A stretch of 64,000 nt of DNA, from positions 36,605-100,604 of the forward strand of contig NZ_LRAC01000126.1 in NCBI RefSeq assembly GCF_001517085.1, read 5' to 3'. Positions within the stretch are counted from its first letter, which is position 1; each line of letters starts with the position of its first letter. Source of the DNA: Paenibacillus sp. DMB5. GTDB taxonomy: Bacteria; Bacillota; Bacilli; Paenibacillales; Paenibacillaceae. Made by a program: the position numbers and the translations under genes. This document shows, piece after piece, positions 26,115 through 35,005 of the stretch. The notes below the pieces were generated by a model. It saw only the letters and a list, made by a program, of their open reading frames with translations, made no database searches and was not told where the DNA came from.

Positions 26115-27924
26115 GCCGCTGCTGGAACTGAGCAATGTATCCTTTACCTATCCCGGCGCGGATCAGCCGGTGCTGCAGGAGGTTTCGTTTACCCTGCAGC
26201 GGGGGGATTTCGTGGCGGTCATCGGCAGCAACGGCTCGGGCAAATCGACACTGTGCAAATGCTTCAACGGACTGATTCCGCATTATTATACGGGAGACTT
26301 CGAGGGGGAGCTTAAGCTGCTTGGTGAATCTGCGGAAGGGAAGCGGGTCAGCGAGCTGTCCCGGCACATTGGCTATGTGTATCAGGATTTCGAGAACCAG
26401 CTGGTCCGGCCGACGGTGCTGGACGATGTATGCTTCACACCGCTGAATTACGGGCTGGCCGATTACCGGGAGCGGGGGCTGCGTGCGCTGGAGCTTACCG
26501 GCCTCAGCGGTCTGAGCCGCGAATTCATCTGGCAGCTCAGCGGGGGTCAAAAGCATCTGCTCGCCCTGGCCGGAGCGCTCGCCATGGACCCGAACATCCT
26601 GGTCATCGATGAGCCGGTGGCCCAGCTCGATCCGCAGCATGCCCGGCAGATCTATGAGATCCTGCGCCGGCTGAATGAGCACCACGGCAAAACTATTGTG
26701 GTGATTGAGCATCACGCGGAGTTCATTGCGGAGTACTGCCGCTCAGTGGTGCTCATGGACGGCGGACGGCTGCGCTGGCAGAAGCCGGTCCGTGAAGCGC
26801 TCACCTCAGTGGAGGAGCTGCTGGCCTTAGGGATTTATCCGCCCGATGTCACCCGGGCGGCCTGGCTGCTCCGGCCGGACCGGCAGGCAGCGGGGGATTA
26901 TCCGCTCAGCTGTGAGGAGGGGCGGACATGGTTTGGGCGGCGGACAGCTGCTGTAAATGCTGCTGATCCTGCTAATGCCGATGCCTGTTCTCTTGCTGCC
27001 GCTTCTTCAGATGGTGCTCCGGCGGTTCCGCCTGGCGCCGCAGCGCCTGCGGCAACGGAAGCCGCAGCAATTAAGGCCGCGGCAGAGCCAATCGTCCGGA
27101 TGGAGCAGATCCGGCTCTCTTACCGGACGATCCACAAGACACTGCAGCCGGTGCTCGGCAGCATCAGTCTGGAGCTGTACGCCGGGGAACGTGTAGCGCT
27201 GATCGGCAACAACGGGGCAGGCAAATCATCGCTGATGAAGCTGATTGCCGGCATCACTGTCCCGACAGGCGGTACAGTTCAGGTCAAGGATATTACCGTG
27301 AACGGACTGCCGCCGGAGCGGCTGTCGGGTATAGTGTCCTATGTGTTCCAGAACCCTGAGGATATGTTCATCGACGATTCGGTGCGCGGAGAGATTGCGT
27401 ATTATCTGAAAGCGAGAAAGCTCGCAGATATGGACGAAAGAGTGGAAGAGATGCTGGAGGCCTTCCGCCTGCAGGAGCTGGCTGAGCGGGATGCCCGGCT
27501 GCTCAGCGGCGGGCAGCAGCGCCGGGTGTCGCTGGCAGTTGGCGCTGCCGTCCGACCGGCAGTCATGCTGCTGGATGAGCCGACCGCCAATCTCGATATT
27601 TCAACGAAGCAGGAGATGACCCGGGTGCTGGAGGCGCTGCGCGGCCATGTCGAGACGGTAGTCATCGCTACGCATGACATGTCTTTGGTGGCCGAGTGGG
27701 CCAGCCGGATCATCGTGATGAGCGAGGGCCGGATTATAGCCGATGGCGATAAGGAGGCTATATTTTCGGATGGGCAGCTGCTGCGGCGCGCCGGGCTGGC
27801 TGAAACCCAGCTCATGGAAATGAGCCGGTTGCTGAACCTGCCGCAAATCTGCAGCAGCCTGGAAGAATTCACTGCTATGACGGAATGGAGAAAGGGGGAG
27901 CTTGTACATGGTGGAAGCCGTTAA
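26107..27924 (+). CDS. Fused ECF transporter ATPase (EcfA1-EcfA2)
   Basis: 605 residues with two complete ABC ATPase domains in one chain. The first has Walker A GSNGSGKS (40-47), signature LSGGQK (about 143) and Walker B LVIDEPVAQLD. The second has GNNGAGKS (about 366), LSGGQQRR (about 466) and MLLDEPTANLD. Between them lies an Ala/Pro-rich linker (about 280-328). Most ECF systems encode the two ATPases separately, so the fusion is notable though known in some lineages. It overlaps the genes on both sides and powers the S/T complex. Confidence 0.9.
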   Translation: MDKPLLELSNVSFTYPGADQPVLQEVSFTLQRGDFVAVIGSNGSGKSTLCKCFNGLIPHYYTGDFEGELKLLGESAEGKRVSELSRHIGYVYQDFENQLVRPTVLDDVCFTPLNYGLADYRERGLRALELTGLSGLSREFIWQLSGGQKHLLALAGALAMDPNILVIDEPVAQLDPQHARQIYEILRRLNEHHGKTIVVIEHHAEFIAEYCRSVVLMDGGRLRWQKPVREALTSVEELLALGIYPPDVTRAAWLLRPDRQAAGDYPLSCEEGRTWFGRRTAAVNAADPANADACSLAAASSDGAPAVPPGAAAPAATEAAAIKAAAEPIVRMEQIRLSYRTIHKTLQPVLGSISLELYAGERVALIGNNGAGKSSLMKLIAGITVPTGGTVQVKDITVNGLPPERLSGIVSYVFQNPEDMFIDDSVRGEIAYYLKARKLADMDERVEEMLEAFRLQELAERDARLLSGGQQRRVSLAVGAAVRPAVMLLDEPTANLDISTKQEMTRVLEALRGHVETVVIATHDMSLVAEWASRIIVMSEGRIIADGDKEAIFSDGQLLRRAGLAETQLMEMSRLLNLPQICSSLEEFTAMTEWRKGELVHGGSR

Positions 27925-28744
27925 ACGGGCGCTGGGCAAAATCTCCGTTGAGCACATCAAGCTGGAGCTGCTCGGCACCGCGTATAACAGCAGCAGCACG
28001 TTCCTGGGCAGGCTTGACCCGCGGATGCTGCTGATCTGGTACTTATTTTTTGCCATTACGCCGTGGTTCATCTATAACCGCACGATTCTGCTCGGCATGT
28101 TTGTCTTTATGGTAGTTACTACGGTGTTGTCCAAAGTCAGTCCGTATATTGTCTTCATCCTTTGTCTCGGTCTGGTCAGCCAGATAGGCTGGATGTTCCT
28201 GCTGTCGCTGTTCTTTGGCGGAGGTGCTGAATCGCTGCTGCCGATGCTGACCCTGACGCTCAAGCTGTCGGTCATTTCACTGGCAAGCATCACGGTATTC
28301 TCCAGCCTTGACCCGGAGCGTTTGAGTGACGGGCTGTCCGCGCTCGGCGTTCCGGATGCCTTTGCCTTTAGCCTGTCGTATGGCTACCGTATTCTGCCGA
28401 CGCTGCTGGAGGAGTTCCACCAGATTCTGCTCTCGTTCAGGCTCAGGGGGCAGCGGCCGGCGAAGCACGGGTTTCTCTACCTGCGAACCGCCGCGTATTA
28501 CCTGCGGATTCTCGTACTGGTCTTCTATCCGCTGATGCTGAACACGGCCAAGCGTTCACGCACCACGGTTGAAGCGCTGGAGACCAGAGGCTATACCTAT
28601 GCCGTTAATAACCCCAAGGTCAAAAAGCTGCGTCTGTCCTATCTGGCCATGCAGCGCCGGGACTGGCTGTTTGTTGCCTTCTCCGCTGTATATATCAGCC
28701 TGCTATTCCCGCTGGGAGCCGCTTTTCCTAATCTGCTATATTAA
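27908..28744 (+). CDS. ecfT: ECF transporter transmembrane (T) component
   Basis: 278 residues, about five to six membrane helices. The coupling region contains the family's two short Ala-Arg-Gly-like motifs, seen here as SFRLRGQRP and EALETRGYTY. It joins the S component to the ATPases. The ATG at 27908 follows GGGGGAG and overlaps the ATPase gene by 17 bases. Confidence 0.85.
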   Translation: MVEAVKRALGKISVEHIKLELLGTAYNSSSTFLGRLDPRMLLIWYLFFAITPWFIYNRTILLGMFVFMVVTTVLSKVSPYIVFILCLGLVSQIGWMFLLSLFFGGGAESLLPMLTLTLKLSVISLASITVFSSLDPERLSDGLSALGVPDAFAFSLSYGYRILPTLLEEFHQILLSFRLRGQRPAKHGFLYLRTAAYYLRILVLVFYPLMLNTAKRSRTTVEALETRGYTYAVNNPKVKKLRLSYLAMQRRDWLFVAFSAVYISLLFPLGAAFPNLLY

Positions 28745-28786
28745 TCTGCTCTATTAACCCAGAAAACTAAGGAGTGTCATCCCTAT

Positions 28787-29581
28787 ATGAAAATAGATCT
28801 GCATACCCACGGCAAGCTATCGAAGAAATCCGCTTTCTCGGAAGAATACTTCCGTGAAATGGTCACGGAGGCGCTGGCGAACGGCCTGCAGGCGCTGGCA
28901 CTGACGGAGCACTTCAACACCTCCAATTTCTTCGGAATGTATGAGACGCTGGACCGGATGTACCCGTACAACGGACATTATTACGAGGCTGACGGCCTGC
29001 GGATTTTTCCGGGCATGGAGGTCGATATTGCCGAGACCGGCCATATCCTGCTGATCGGACTAAAAGAGGACATCCTGGAAGCACGCTGCGCCCTTGAGGG
29101 CAATACGCTTGAAGACTCCTTTATCCCGTTCCGCCAGCTGCTAGATTTGGCCGAAGCACATGGTTTATGGAAAATCGGCGCCCATCCGTTCCGGACCTCA
29201 ACGCCGCTGCATCATCTGGACCCGCAGCTGCTGGCCCGGCTGGACGCTTTTGACTTCAATGCCAAGGATATTTACATGCAGGGTGAGCAGCCGTACCGGG
29301 CACTGATCGAACCGTTTGCAGCGCGCTTAGGTATCCCGGTCATTGCCGGCAGTGACAGCCATCAATGCCTGCAGTACGGCAGCGTTGTGAACCGGCTGGA
29401 GGAGGACTGCTTAACCGTTGCGGAGCTTAAGGCAGCTATACAGCAGGGCATGTATACCATTGAAGTGTCCCCGTGCCTGTCCACGAAGGTCAAAGGCTCG
29501 GTCATGATGAAGAAGCTGCTCAAGCAAATGGCCGGAGAGGCTCCTTCGCGGGATGAAGCGGCGGCAGAGTATACAGCTTAG
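28787..29581 (+). CDS. PHP domain metal-dependent hydrolase
   Basis: 264 residues. The PHP metal sites are visible: DLHTHGKLS at residues 4-12, ALTEHFNTSNFFG, the Glu in FPGMEVDI, KIGAHPFR, and AGSDSHQ near residue 192. PHP proteins are trinuclear-metal phosphoesterases such as histidinol phosphatase. Its place 42 bases after ecfT suggests it processes the imported solute, perhaps removing a phosphate. AAGGAGTG precedes the ATG. It is cytoplasmic. Confidence 0.85.
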   Translation: MKIDLHTHGKLSKKSAFSEEYFREMVTEALANGLQALALTEHFNTSNFFGMYETLDRMYPYNGHYYEADGLRIFPGMEVDIAETGHILLIGLKEDILEARCALEGNTLEDSFIPFRQLLDLAEAHGLWKIGAHPFRTSTPLHHLDPQLLARLDAFDFNAKDIYMQGEQPYRALIEPFAARLGIPVIAGSDSHQCLQYGSVVNRLEEDCLTVAELKAAIQQGMYTIEVSPCLSTKVKGSVMMKKLLKQMAGEAPSRDEAAAEYTA

Positions 29582-29775
29582 ACAGGCAGACGGGGCTGCT
29601 GATTGAGCAGGAAAATAGAAGGAGATTGCCTAGTATGTTTTTGAATGAACAGTCCCGTGTTTTGGACAACTGATAATTGTACAACTGCTTCATGTGTGTG
29701 GCAGAGTCTTTTTTGATAATGCATCGTTTCAGCTTCCAGAAGTCTGTTGTTTATACATTTGCCGTAATGCGGTAC

Positions 29776-29962
29776 GTTAGCTGCACTTTATGCAACTAAA
29801 ACTGGCGAAATCCCGCATTTGCAGCGTATAACTGCATTCTATACAACTAAAATGGCCTGAATTGTTCAAAAACCGGAATAGGCGGCGTTTTAGTTGTACG
29901 GAGTGCAGTTATGTTTATAACTCGGGAAAAAAGCGGCGTTTTAGTTGCACGAAATGCAGTTA
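29776..29962. repeat. Intergenic repeat cluster, family A
   Basis: Four copies of a 24-base unit near TAACTGCAYTYYRTRCAACTAAAA: 29776-29801 and 29826-29852 on the plus strand, 29888-29911 and 29939-29962 inverted. Two direct copies face two inverted copies, so the whole can fold into a long hairpin. Chance open frames through it repeat the same residues (SCTECSYV, SCTKCSYM) and are not genes. Confidence 0.75.
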
Positions 29963-30411
29963 CATGAACCTTTCCTCCTCGTACTACCAATTATTTAAAA
30001 GCGAGCGGTTCATCAAGCATTCAGCATATTCCCACACACCCAAACCACAGTGGACTGTTATTCTGCGTAAATAACTCTTTCCTCCAAAATCAGATACTGG
30101 ATAAATTGGATTAAATGGATGAAACTTATATGCGTTGATTTAACATTGAACACGTTAACAACCATTTTACAGTTTTGCTGTGAGTACAGCCCCTTCCTGA
30201 TGAAAGTCCCCAAATGGCATAAAGTTATTTGCTGTTGGGTAACAATCTGTGTCATAACCTTCTAATATTTTATTCAGTTCGTATATGGAACCTCTGATCT
30301 GAACGATAGCCAATCCTCTTAATTGTTAACGTGCTCAATCAACGGCCCTGCTTGGCAAAAAAGTGGAAAAACCTGCTGCACACGTTAAAAAAAATCATGG
30401 AAACCCCTTTT
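29963..30411. other. Long upstream region of the AraC regulator
   Basis: No gene. It contains a 16-base motif, TTGAACACGTTAACAA (30146-30161), and a nearly identical inverted copy (30323-30338, minus strand TTGAGCACGTTAACAA). A third partial CACGTTAA lies at 30381-30388. These look like regulator binding sites for the gene at 30462. Confidence 0.5.
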
Positions 30412-30425
30412 TGAAAGCGCTATAA
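30412..30425 (+). promoter_or_regulatory. cre box overlapping a TATAAT -10 box
   Basis: TGAAAGCGCTATAA fits the cre consensus TGWAARCGYTWNCW at 13 of 14 positions. TATAAT at 30421-30426 is the likely -10 box of the regulator gene, so CcpA would block the promoter. No good -35 box is seen, which suits an activated promoter. Confidence 0.6.
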
Positions 30426-30461
30426 TAAATATTAATGAGCAGAAATAAAAGGGGCAGCGCA

Positions 30462-32705
30462 ATGAAAAAAGGGAGAATGTTCTACGGAATTTTCATTCCC
30501 ATTCTGATCCTCGGGGTGGGACTGGTTGCCAGCTTCGGCAGCTATATTTATATCAGTACGATCCGGTCGGTGGTCGGGCAGTTCTCCAGCAGCAAGCAGA
30601 GCTATATCGAGCAGATCAAGAACAATCTGGAGCACAAAATCCAGAGCATTGAATATGCGTTCAATACGTTCAGCACGACGAGCTCTTTTCAGGAGCTGGT
30701 CACGAATCCGATTACAATCAAGGACTTTGAGGCTTACCGCAGTGTCAATTCGCAGCTGAACTATATTGCTTCCATGACGGCGGAGGGTACGGAATATTCG
30801 CTGATCAGTCTGGAGCAGAACTGGCAGATCATGAATGAGCGGCTGACCAGCCTGAGTGAAGCCGATGTGGAGCAGCTGCGTGAGCAGTATATCGACCACC
30901 AGAATCAGAGTTTATTTTGGGTCAAGACGGATAAGGGCATAAGGTTCGTAAATACACTGCCTGTGTTCTCCAGCAAAAAGCAGGCCATCGCCTTATCCGA
31001 CATCTCCCAGTACACGCTGGATTCAATCATTAAGACGGATGAGAAGGCCCAGGTATACATTCTGAATAAATCCGGTGAGCTGCTGTATGATTCCGGGCAG
31101 AAGGAGACAAGCCTGACAGCGGGGCAACTGGAGGAGCTCAGCGGCATCGTTACTGCAGGTGAGGAGAATGGCAAGGCTGAGATGGGGACGGGCGGACACC
31201 AGCCTCTTCAGCTGCTGTATTCCAAGTCCTCCTATAATAATTGGATTTACCTTACGGAGCTGGATCAGGAAGAAATCGCCGGTACGCTCAAAATGACCAA
31301 ATTCGGCCTGTACGCCCTCGGGCTGCTGAGTATTTTGCTGATTCTGGTTGTCGCTTATATTGTCGCTACTTATTTCACAAAACCTATACAGCGGATCAAG
31401 CGCAGTTTATCCGTGGTCCCGCCGGTGAACACCAAAAACGAGTTCGAATACATTATCCAGTCCATTGATACGATCCTTTTGGAGAAAGAATCGCTAGCCA
31501 GTCTGATTGAAGCGGAGATGCCGCAGCTGGAGACCCAGCTCATCCTCAATCTGTTCCGCAGCCGTGTCACAGCCGAGGAGCTGGAGAAGAATCTGCAGCG
31601 CTTCGGCTATCCGCCTAATGGAACACGGAAATACATCACGATGCTGATTCAGCTGGACAGCCTGGGTGACCAGGGGGCCTCGAACAAGGACGTGCTGCTG
31701 CTGGCCATCAACAAGATGGTGGAGGAGATTATACCGAAGACGCAGCGGATGCTGCCGATTATCCTCAATGATGATACGCAGGCGACCATACTGTCCATGG
31801 CTGAGCTGAGCGACCAGGAGCTGAACAAGGAGCTGCTGGAATATGCAACAGCGCTGCTGAGGGCAGTGCGCAATTATCTGAAGGTTCCGATCAGCATCGG
31901 ATTCAGCATGTCCTACAGTGATCTGCTGGAGAGCAAGGAAGCCTGTGAGATGGGCAAGCAGGCGCTGCATCAGCGGCTGAATCTCGGCAAGGAATCGATT
32001 ATCTTTTATGAGGATATATATAAGGTCGTCTCCGGTCCGGTGCTGCTCCATTATCCGGCTGAGCTGGAGTCGCAGCTGTTCAACGGCATCCGGCTGGGGG
32101 ACAGGGAGCAGGTAACAGAGGCACTCTATCCGTTCCTGGCCCAGCTGATCGGCAAGAACAAGAGCACACTGAATTTTGAGGTCATGCTGGTAAGACTGGT
32201 GAACAATCTGATACAGCTCGAGCAGCATCTCGGCATTCAGGTTCTGCTGACCCAGGATAACAACAAGCTGTATCACCGGGTGCTGGACATCCGTAATCCC
32301 GAAGAGATTGAACACCTGCTAGTGCAGGAGGTCATCTACCCGATGACCACGGCCATGAAGGAGAAGACGAGCAAGCAATTCCGCTGCCTGTCCGACAAGA
32401 TTACTGCAATTGTACATTCCGAGTTCGACCAGGAGCTGACGCTGGAGGGCATCGGCGAACGGCTGCACTACAATCCGAATTATCTCAGCAGCATCTTTAA
32501 GAAGGAATACGGCACATCGTTCAGTGAGTATCTGATGAATTACCGGCTGGAGATGGCCAAGAAATGGCTGTCGGAGACGGATATGACCATCCGGGAGATC
32601 GCCGAGCGGCTGCAGTACCATAATCCGCAGAACTTTATCCGTTCCTTCCGCAAGAAGGAGCAGGTTACACCTGGCACTTACCGCAAGCTGCAGCAGGGTG
32701 CCTAA
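30462..32705 (+). CDS. Membrane-anchored AraC-family sensor-regulator (YtdP-like)
   Basis: 747 residues. A membrane helix (about 10-32) leads into an extracellular sensing domain (about 35-285), then a second helix (about 290-312, LGLLSILLILVVAYIV) and a short linker. A cytoplasmic region follows, and the C-terminus (about 645-745) carries two AraC helix-turn-helix motifs (IGERLHYNPNYLSSIFKKEYG, IAERLQYHNPQNFIRSFRK). One-chain sensor-activators of this type control pectin and other polysaccharide loci in Bacillus and Paenibacillus. It should activate the pectin cluster downstream. The ATG at 30462 follows AAAGGGG. Confidence 0.88.
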   Translation: MKKGRMFYGIFIPILILGVGLVASFGSYIYISTIRSVVGQFSSSKQSYIEQIKNNLEHKIQSIEYAFNTFSTTSSFQELVTNPITIKDFEAYRSVNSQLNYIASMTAEGTEYSLISLEQNWQIMNERLTSLSEADVEQLREQYIDHQNQSLFWVKTDKGIRFVNTLPVFSSKKQAIALSDISQYTLDSIIKTDEKAQVYILNKSGELLYDSGQKETSLTAGQLEELSGIVTAGEENGKAEMGTGGHQPLQLLYSKSSYNNWIYLTELDQEEIAGTLKMTKFGLYALGLLSILLILVVAYIVATYFTKPIQRIKRSLSVVPPVNTKNEFEYIIQSIDTILLEKESLASLIEAEMPQLETQLILNLFRSRVTAEELEKNLQRFGYPPNGTRKYITMLIQLDSLGDQGASNKDVLLLAINKMVEEIIPKTQRMLPIILNDDTQATILSMAELSDQELNKELLEYATALLRAVRNYLKVPISIGFSMSYSDLLESKEACEMGKQALHQRLNLGKESIIFYEDIYKVVSGPVLLHYPAELESQLFNGIRLGDREQVTEALYPFLAQLIGKNKSTLNFEVMLVRLVNNLIQLEQHLGIQVLLTQDNNKLYHRVLDIRNPEEIEHLLVQEVIYPMTTAMKEKTSKQFRCLSDKITAIVHSEFDQELTLEGIGERLHYNPNYLSSIFKKEYGTSFSEYLMNYRLEMAKKWLSETDMTIREIAERLQYHNPQNFIRSFRKKEQVTPGTYRKLQQGA

Positions 32706-32771
32706 CCCAAAAGCATGATCCTTAGGTCACAGCAATAATCATCACAACCTTTTTAGCATGATCAGGTACAA

Positions 32772-32815
32772 AAAAACGGTATCGGCCTTTAGTGAAGGCG
32801 GTACCGTTTCTTTTT
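32772..32815. terminator. Bidirectional terminator
   Basis: AAAAACGGTATCGGCCTT pairs with AAGGCGGTACCGTTT, then TTTTT. It lies between the convergent regulator and permease genes. Confidence 0.8.
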
Positions 32816-32842
32816 ACCAGTGTTTCTTTTACTGCTATACAA

Positions 32843-33727
32843 TTAACCCTTCACAGCCCCCATCAAGGCACCCTTGGTAAAATGCTTCTGCACGAACGGA
32901 TAGGCGACCAGCATCGGAACGGTAGCGACTACGATAACCGCCATTTTGATCGTCTGGGCAGGCGGGATAATATCAACCGAGGTGCCCTCAGCCTGCATCC
33001 CGCTGGAGACGATAACGATCTGGCGCAGCAGCACCTGTATCGGCCATTTTACCGAATCATTAATGTAGAGAATGGCGTTCATGTAAGTGTTCCAGTAAGC
33101 AACGGCATAGAACAGGGAGATGGTCGCGATGGACGGCAGAGCCAGCGGCAGCATGATTTTCAGGAAAATTCCGAAGTCATTGCTTCCGTCAATCTTGGCT
33201 GACTCCTCAAGGCTGTCCGGCAGCGCCTGGAAGAAGTTGCGCATGATGATCATATTAAAGGCGTTGATCGCCACCGGGAAGACCAGGGACCAGTAGGAAT
33301 TGATGAGGCCGACCGATTTTACAACCAGAAAGGTTGGGATCATGCCTCCGCTGAACAGCATGGAGAACACGACGATGAAGTTAATGGTGTTTCTGAGCGG
33401 CAGATATTTGCGGGAGAGGCCATAGGCCATCAGCGCCGTCAGAATCATACTAACAATAGTACCTACAATAGTGACACCTACGGATACGCCTAGACCTTTG
33501 AAGATCGTTGGTGTGGACAGAATGTAGCGGTATGCATCCAGTGAAAAGGTGGTCGGGAACAGAATGAATTTCTTGGCAATCACTTCCTGGGTGGTCGCGA
33601 ATGAGCTGGCGATAATGTTTACAAAAGGTAACAGACAAGCTAGTGCGATCAGAATCAGGATACCGGCATTTACGACCGTGAAGATCTGTCCGCCGAGTGA
33701 TTCTTTTCTTCGTGAGCTGTGGTTCAT
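32843..33727 (-). CDS. Carbohydrate ABC permease, LplC/YtcP-like
   Basis: 294 residues, six membrane helices, EAA loop LEESAKIDGSNDFGIFLKIMLPLALP, and the end HFTKGALMGAVKG that is typical of LplC/YtcP permeases. These pair with LplB/YteP permeases to import oligosaccharides such as unsaturated galacturonides. Its partner at 34008 is transcribed the opposite way, whereas such pairs are usually co-directional. The start at 33727 follows GAGGAGG on the minus strand. No ATPase is encoded nearby. Confidence 0.88.
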   Translation of the reverse strand: MNHSSRRKESLGGQIFTVVNAGILILIALACLLPFVNIIASSFATTQEVIAKKFILFPTTFSLDAYRYILSTPTIFKGLGVSVGVTIVGTIVSMILTALMAYGLSRKYLPLRNTINFIVVFSMLFSGGMIPTFLVVKSVGLINSYWSLVFPVAINAFNMIIMRNFFQALPDSLEESAKIDGSNDFGIFLKIMLPLALPSIATISLFYAVAYWNTYMNAILYINDSVKWPIQVLLRQIVIVSSGMQAEGTSVDIIPPAQTIKMAVIVVATVPMLVAYPFVQKHFTKGALMGAVKG

Positions 33728-33779
33728 TTCATATCCTCCTCGTATTCGGTTACCTTTCAACTGTAACAAGAGGGACAAA

Positions 33780-33948
33780 TTACGTATATAATCCGGGCAT
33801 GAGGTGTTGGGTTTACCGCCGGGATAAGCGCCTTGGCCAGCCCATAATCATTATCTTACCCTGTAATCATCACAGGAGGTCAAAAGGGCCTAAACGCCCC
33901 AGCCATAAGGGTTTGGACTACGCAATCACATAATGATTATATACGTAA
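33780..33948. promoter_or_regulatory. Divergent control region with a 14-bp inverted repeat
   Basis: TTACGTATATAATC (33780-33793) and GATTATATACGTAA (33935-33948) are perfect inverted copies, each carrying the TATATA-like core expected for the -10 box of one of the two divergent permease genes. A shorter palindrome, ATAATSATTAT, occurs at 33844-33854 and 33930-33940. TTGGAC (33913-33918) may be the plus-strand -35 box. The symmetry suggests one regulator acting on both promoters. Confidence 0.5.
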
Positions 33949-34007
33949 CGCCGGAAATTCTTTAGTCTAGGGAGCGTAATCCCCGAATGACCAAAGGAGG
34001 CTGACAA

Positions 34008-34967
34008 GTGAAAGTTTCAAGCATCACCGCACCATCAAATCTGAATCTGGAAAAGAGGAAAGGCAGCGCGTTCCTGACCGCAGTAAAGAAATACAAGCTC
34101 TTATATCTGATGATCCTGCCCGGACTGGTGTACTTCATCATATTTAAGTATTTGCCAATGGGCGGGCTTGTGATCGCGTTTCAGGACTACCAGCCGTTCC
34201 TCGGAATCACGGGCAGCTCCTGGGTAGGGTTCAAGCATTTCATCCGGCTGTTCACGGAACCTACCTTTATGATGCTGCTGCGCAACACGCTCATCCTGTT
34301 CGCGCTGAATATCGTGATTTTCTTTCCGTTGCCGATTATCGTCGCTTTAATGTTAAATGAACTTAAGAACCGTCATCTCAAAAACTGGATTCAGACCATT
34401 GTGTACATTCCCCACTTCATGTCATGGGTTATCATTGTCTCCATTACCTATGTATTCCTGACTGTGGACGGCGGGGTCATCAATGAAATGATCGCAAGCA
34501 TGGGCTTCAAAAAAATCAGCTTCCTGACCTCGCCGGAATGGCTGCGCACGATCTATATCGGCCAGATCATCTGGAAAGAGCTCGGCTGGTCCACGATCAT
34601 CTATTTGGCCGCTATTACTGTAGTAGATCCTCAGCTGTACGAAGCTGCGGAAATGGACGGCGCTGCCCGTCTGCGCAAAACCTGGCATGTGACACTGCCG
34701 GCCATCCGTCCAGTCATCATCACCCTGCTGATCCTCAAAATCGGCAGCACGCTGGATCTTGGCTTTGAACATATGTATTTGCTGCTCAACTCGCTCAACC
34801 GCGAAGTGGCCGAAATTTTTGACACCTACATCTATACGGCGGGCTTGAAGAACGGCCAGCTCAGCTTCAGTACCACGGTAGGCTTGTTCAAAGGCGTAGT
34901 CGGTCTGATTCTCGTAATGGCCTCCAACAAGCTGGCCAAAAAAATGGGCGAAGACGGCGTTTACTAA
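34008..34967 (+). CDS. Carbohydrate ABC permease, LplB/YteP-like
   Basis: 319 residues with six helices and the LplB-type opening (KYKLLYLMILPGLVYFIIFKY, then GLVIAFQDYQPF). The EAA loop is YEAAEMDGAARLRKTWHVTLPAIRP. It starts with GTG seven bases after AAAGGAGG. It is co-transcribed with the binding protein downstream and should pair with the divergent permease at 32843 and an unlinked MsmX-type ATPase. Confidence 0.88.
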   Translation: MKVSSITAPSNLNLEKRKGSAFLTAVKKYKLLYLMILPGLVYFIIFKYLPMGGLVIAFQDYQPFLGITGSSWVGFKHFIRLFTEPTFMMLLRNTLILFALNIVIFFPLPIIVALMLNELKNRHLKNWIQTIVYIPHFMSWVIIVSITYVFLTVDGGVINEMIASMGFKKISFLTSPEWLRTIYIGQIIWKELGWSTIIYLAAITVVDPQLYEAAEMDGAARLRKTWHVTLPAIRPVIITLLILKIGSTLDLGFEHMYLLLNSLNREVAEIFDTYIYTAGLKNGQLSFSTTVGLFKGVVGLILVMASNKLAKKMGEDGVY

Positions 34968-35005
34968 GGCAGTGCCAATTAATCTACTTTTAAAGGAGAA
35001 GAGTT

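Noticed and set aside
29862..30074. 70-codon plus-strand frame in the 29.8-30.1 kb gap
   Set aside because: It runs through the family A repeats and just translates two repeat units (SCTECSYV, SCTKCSYM). No ribosome site.
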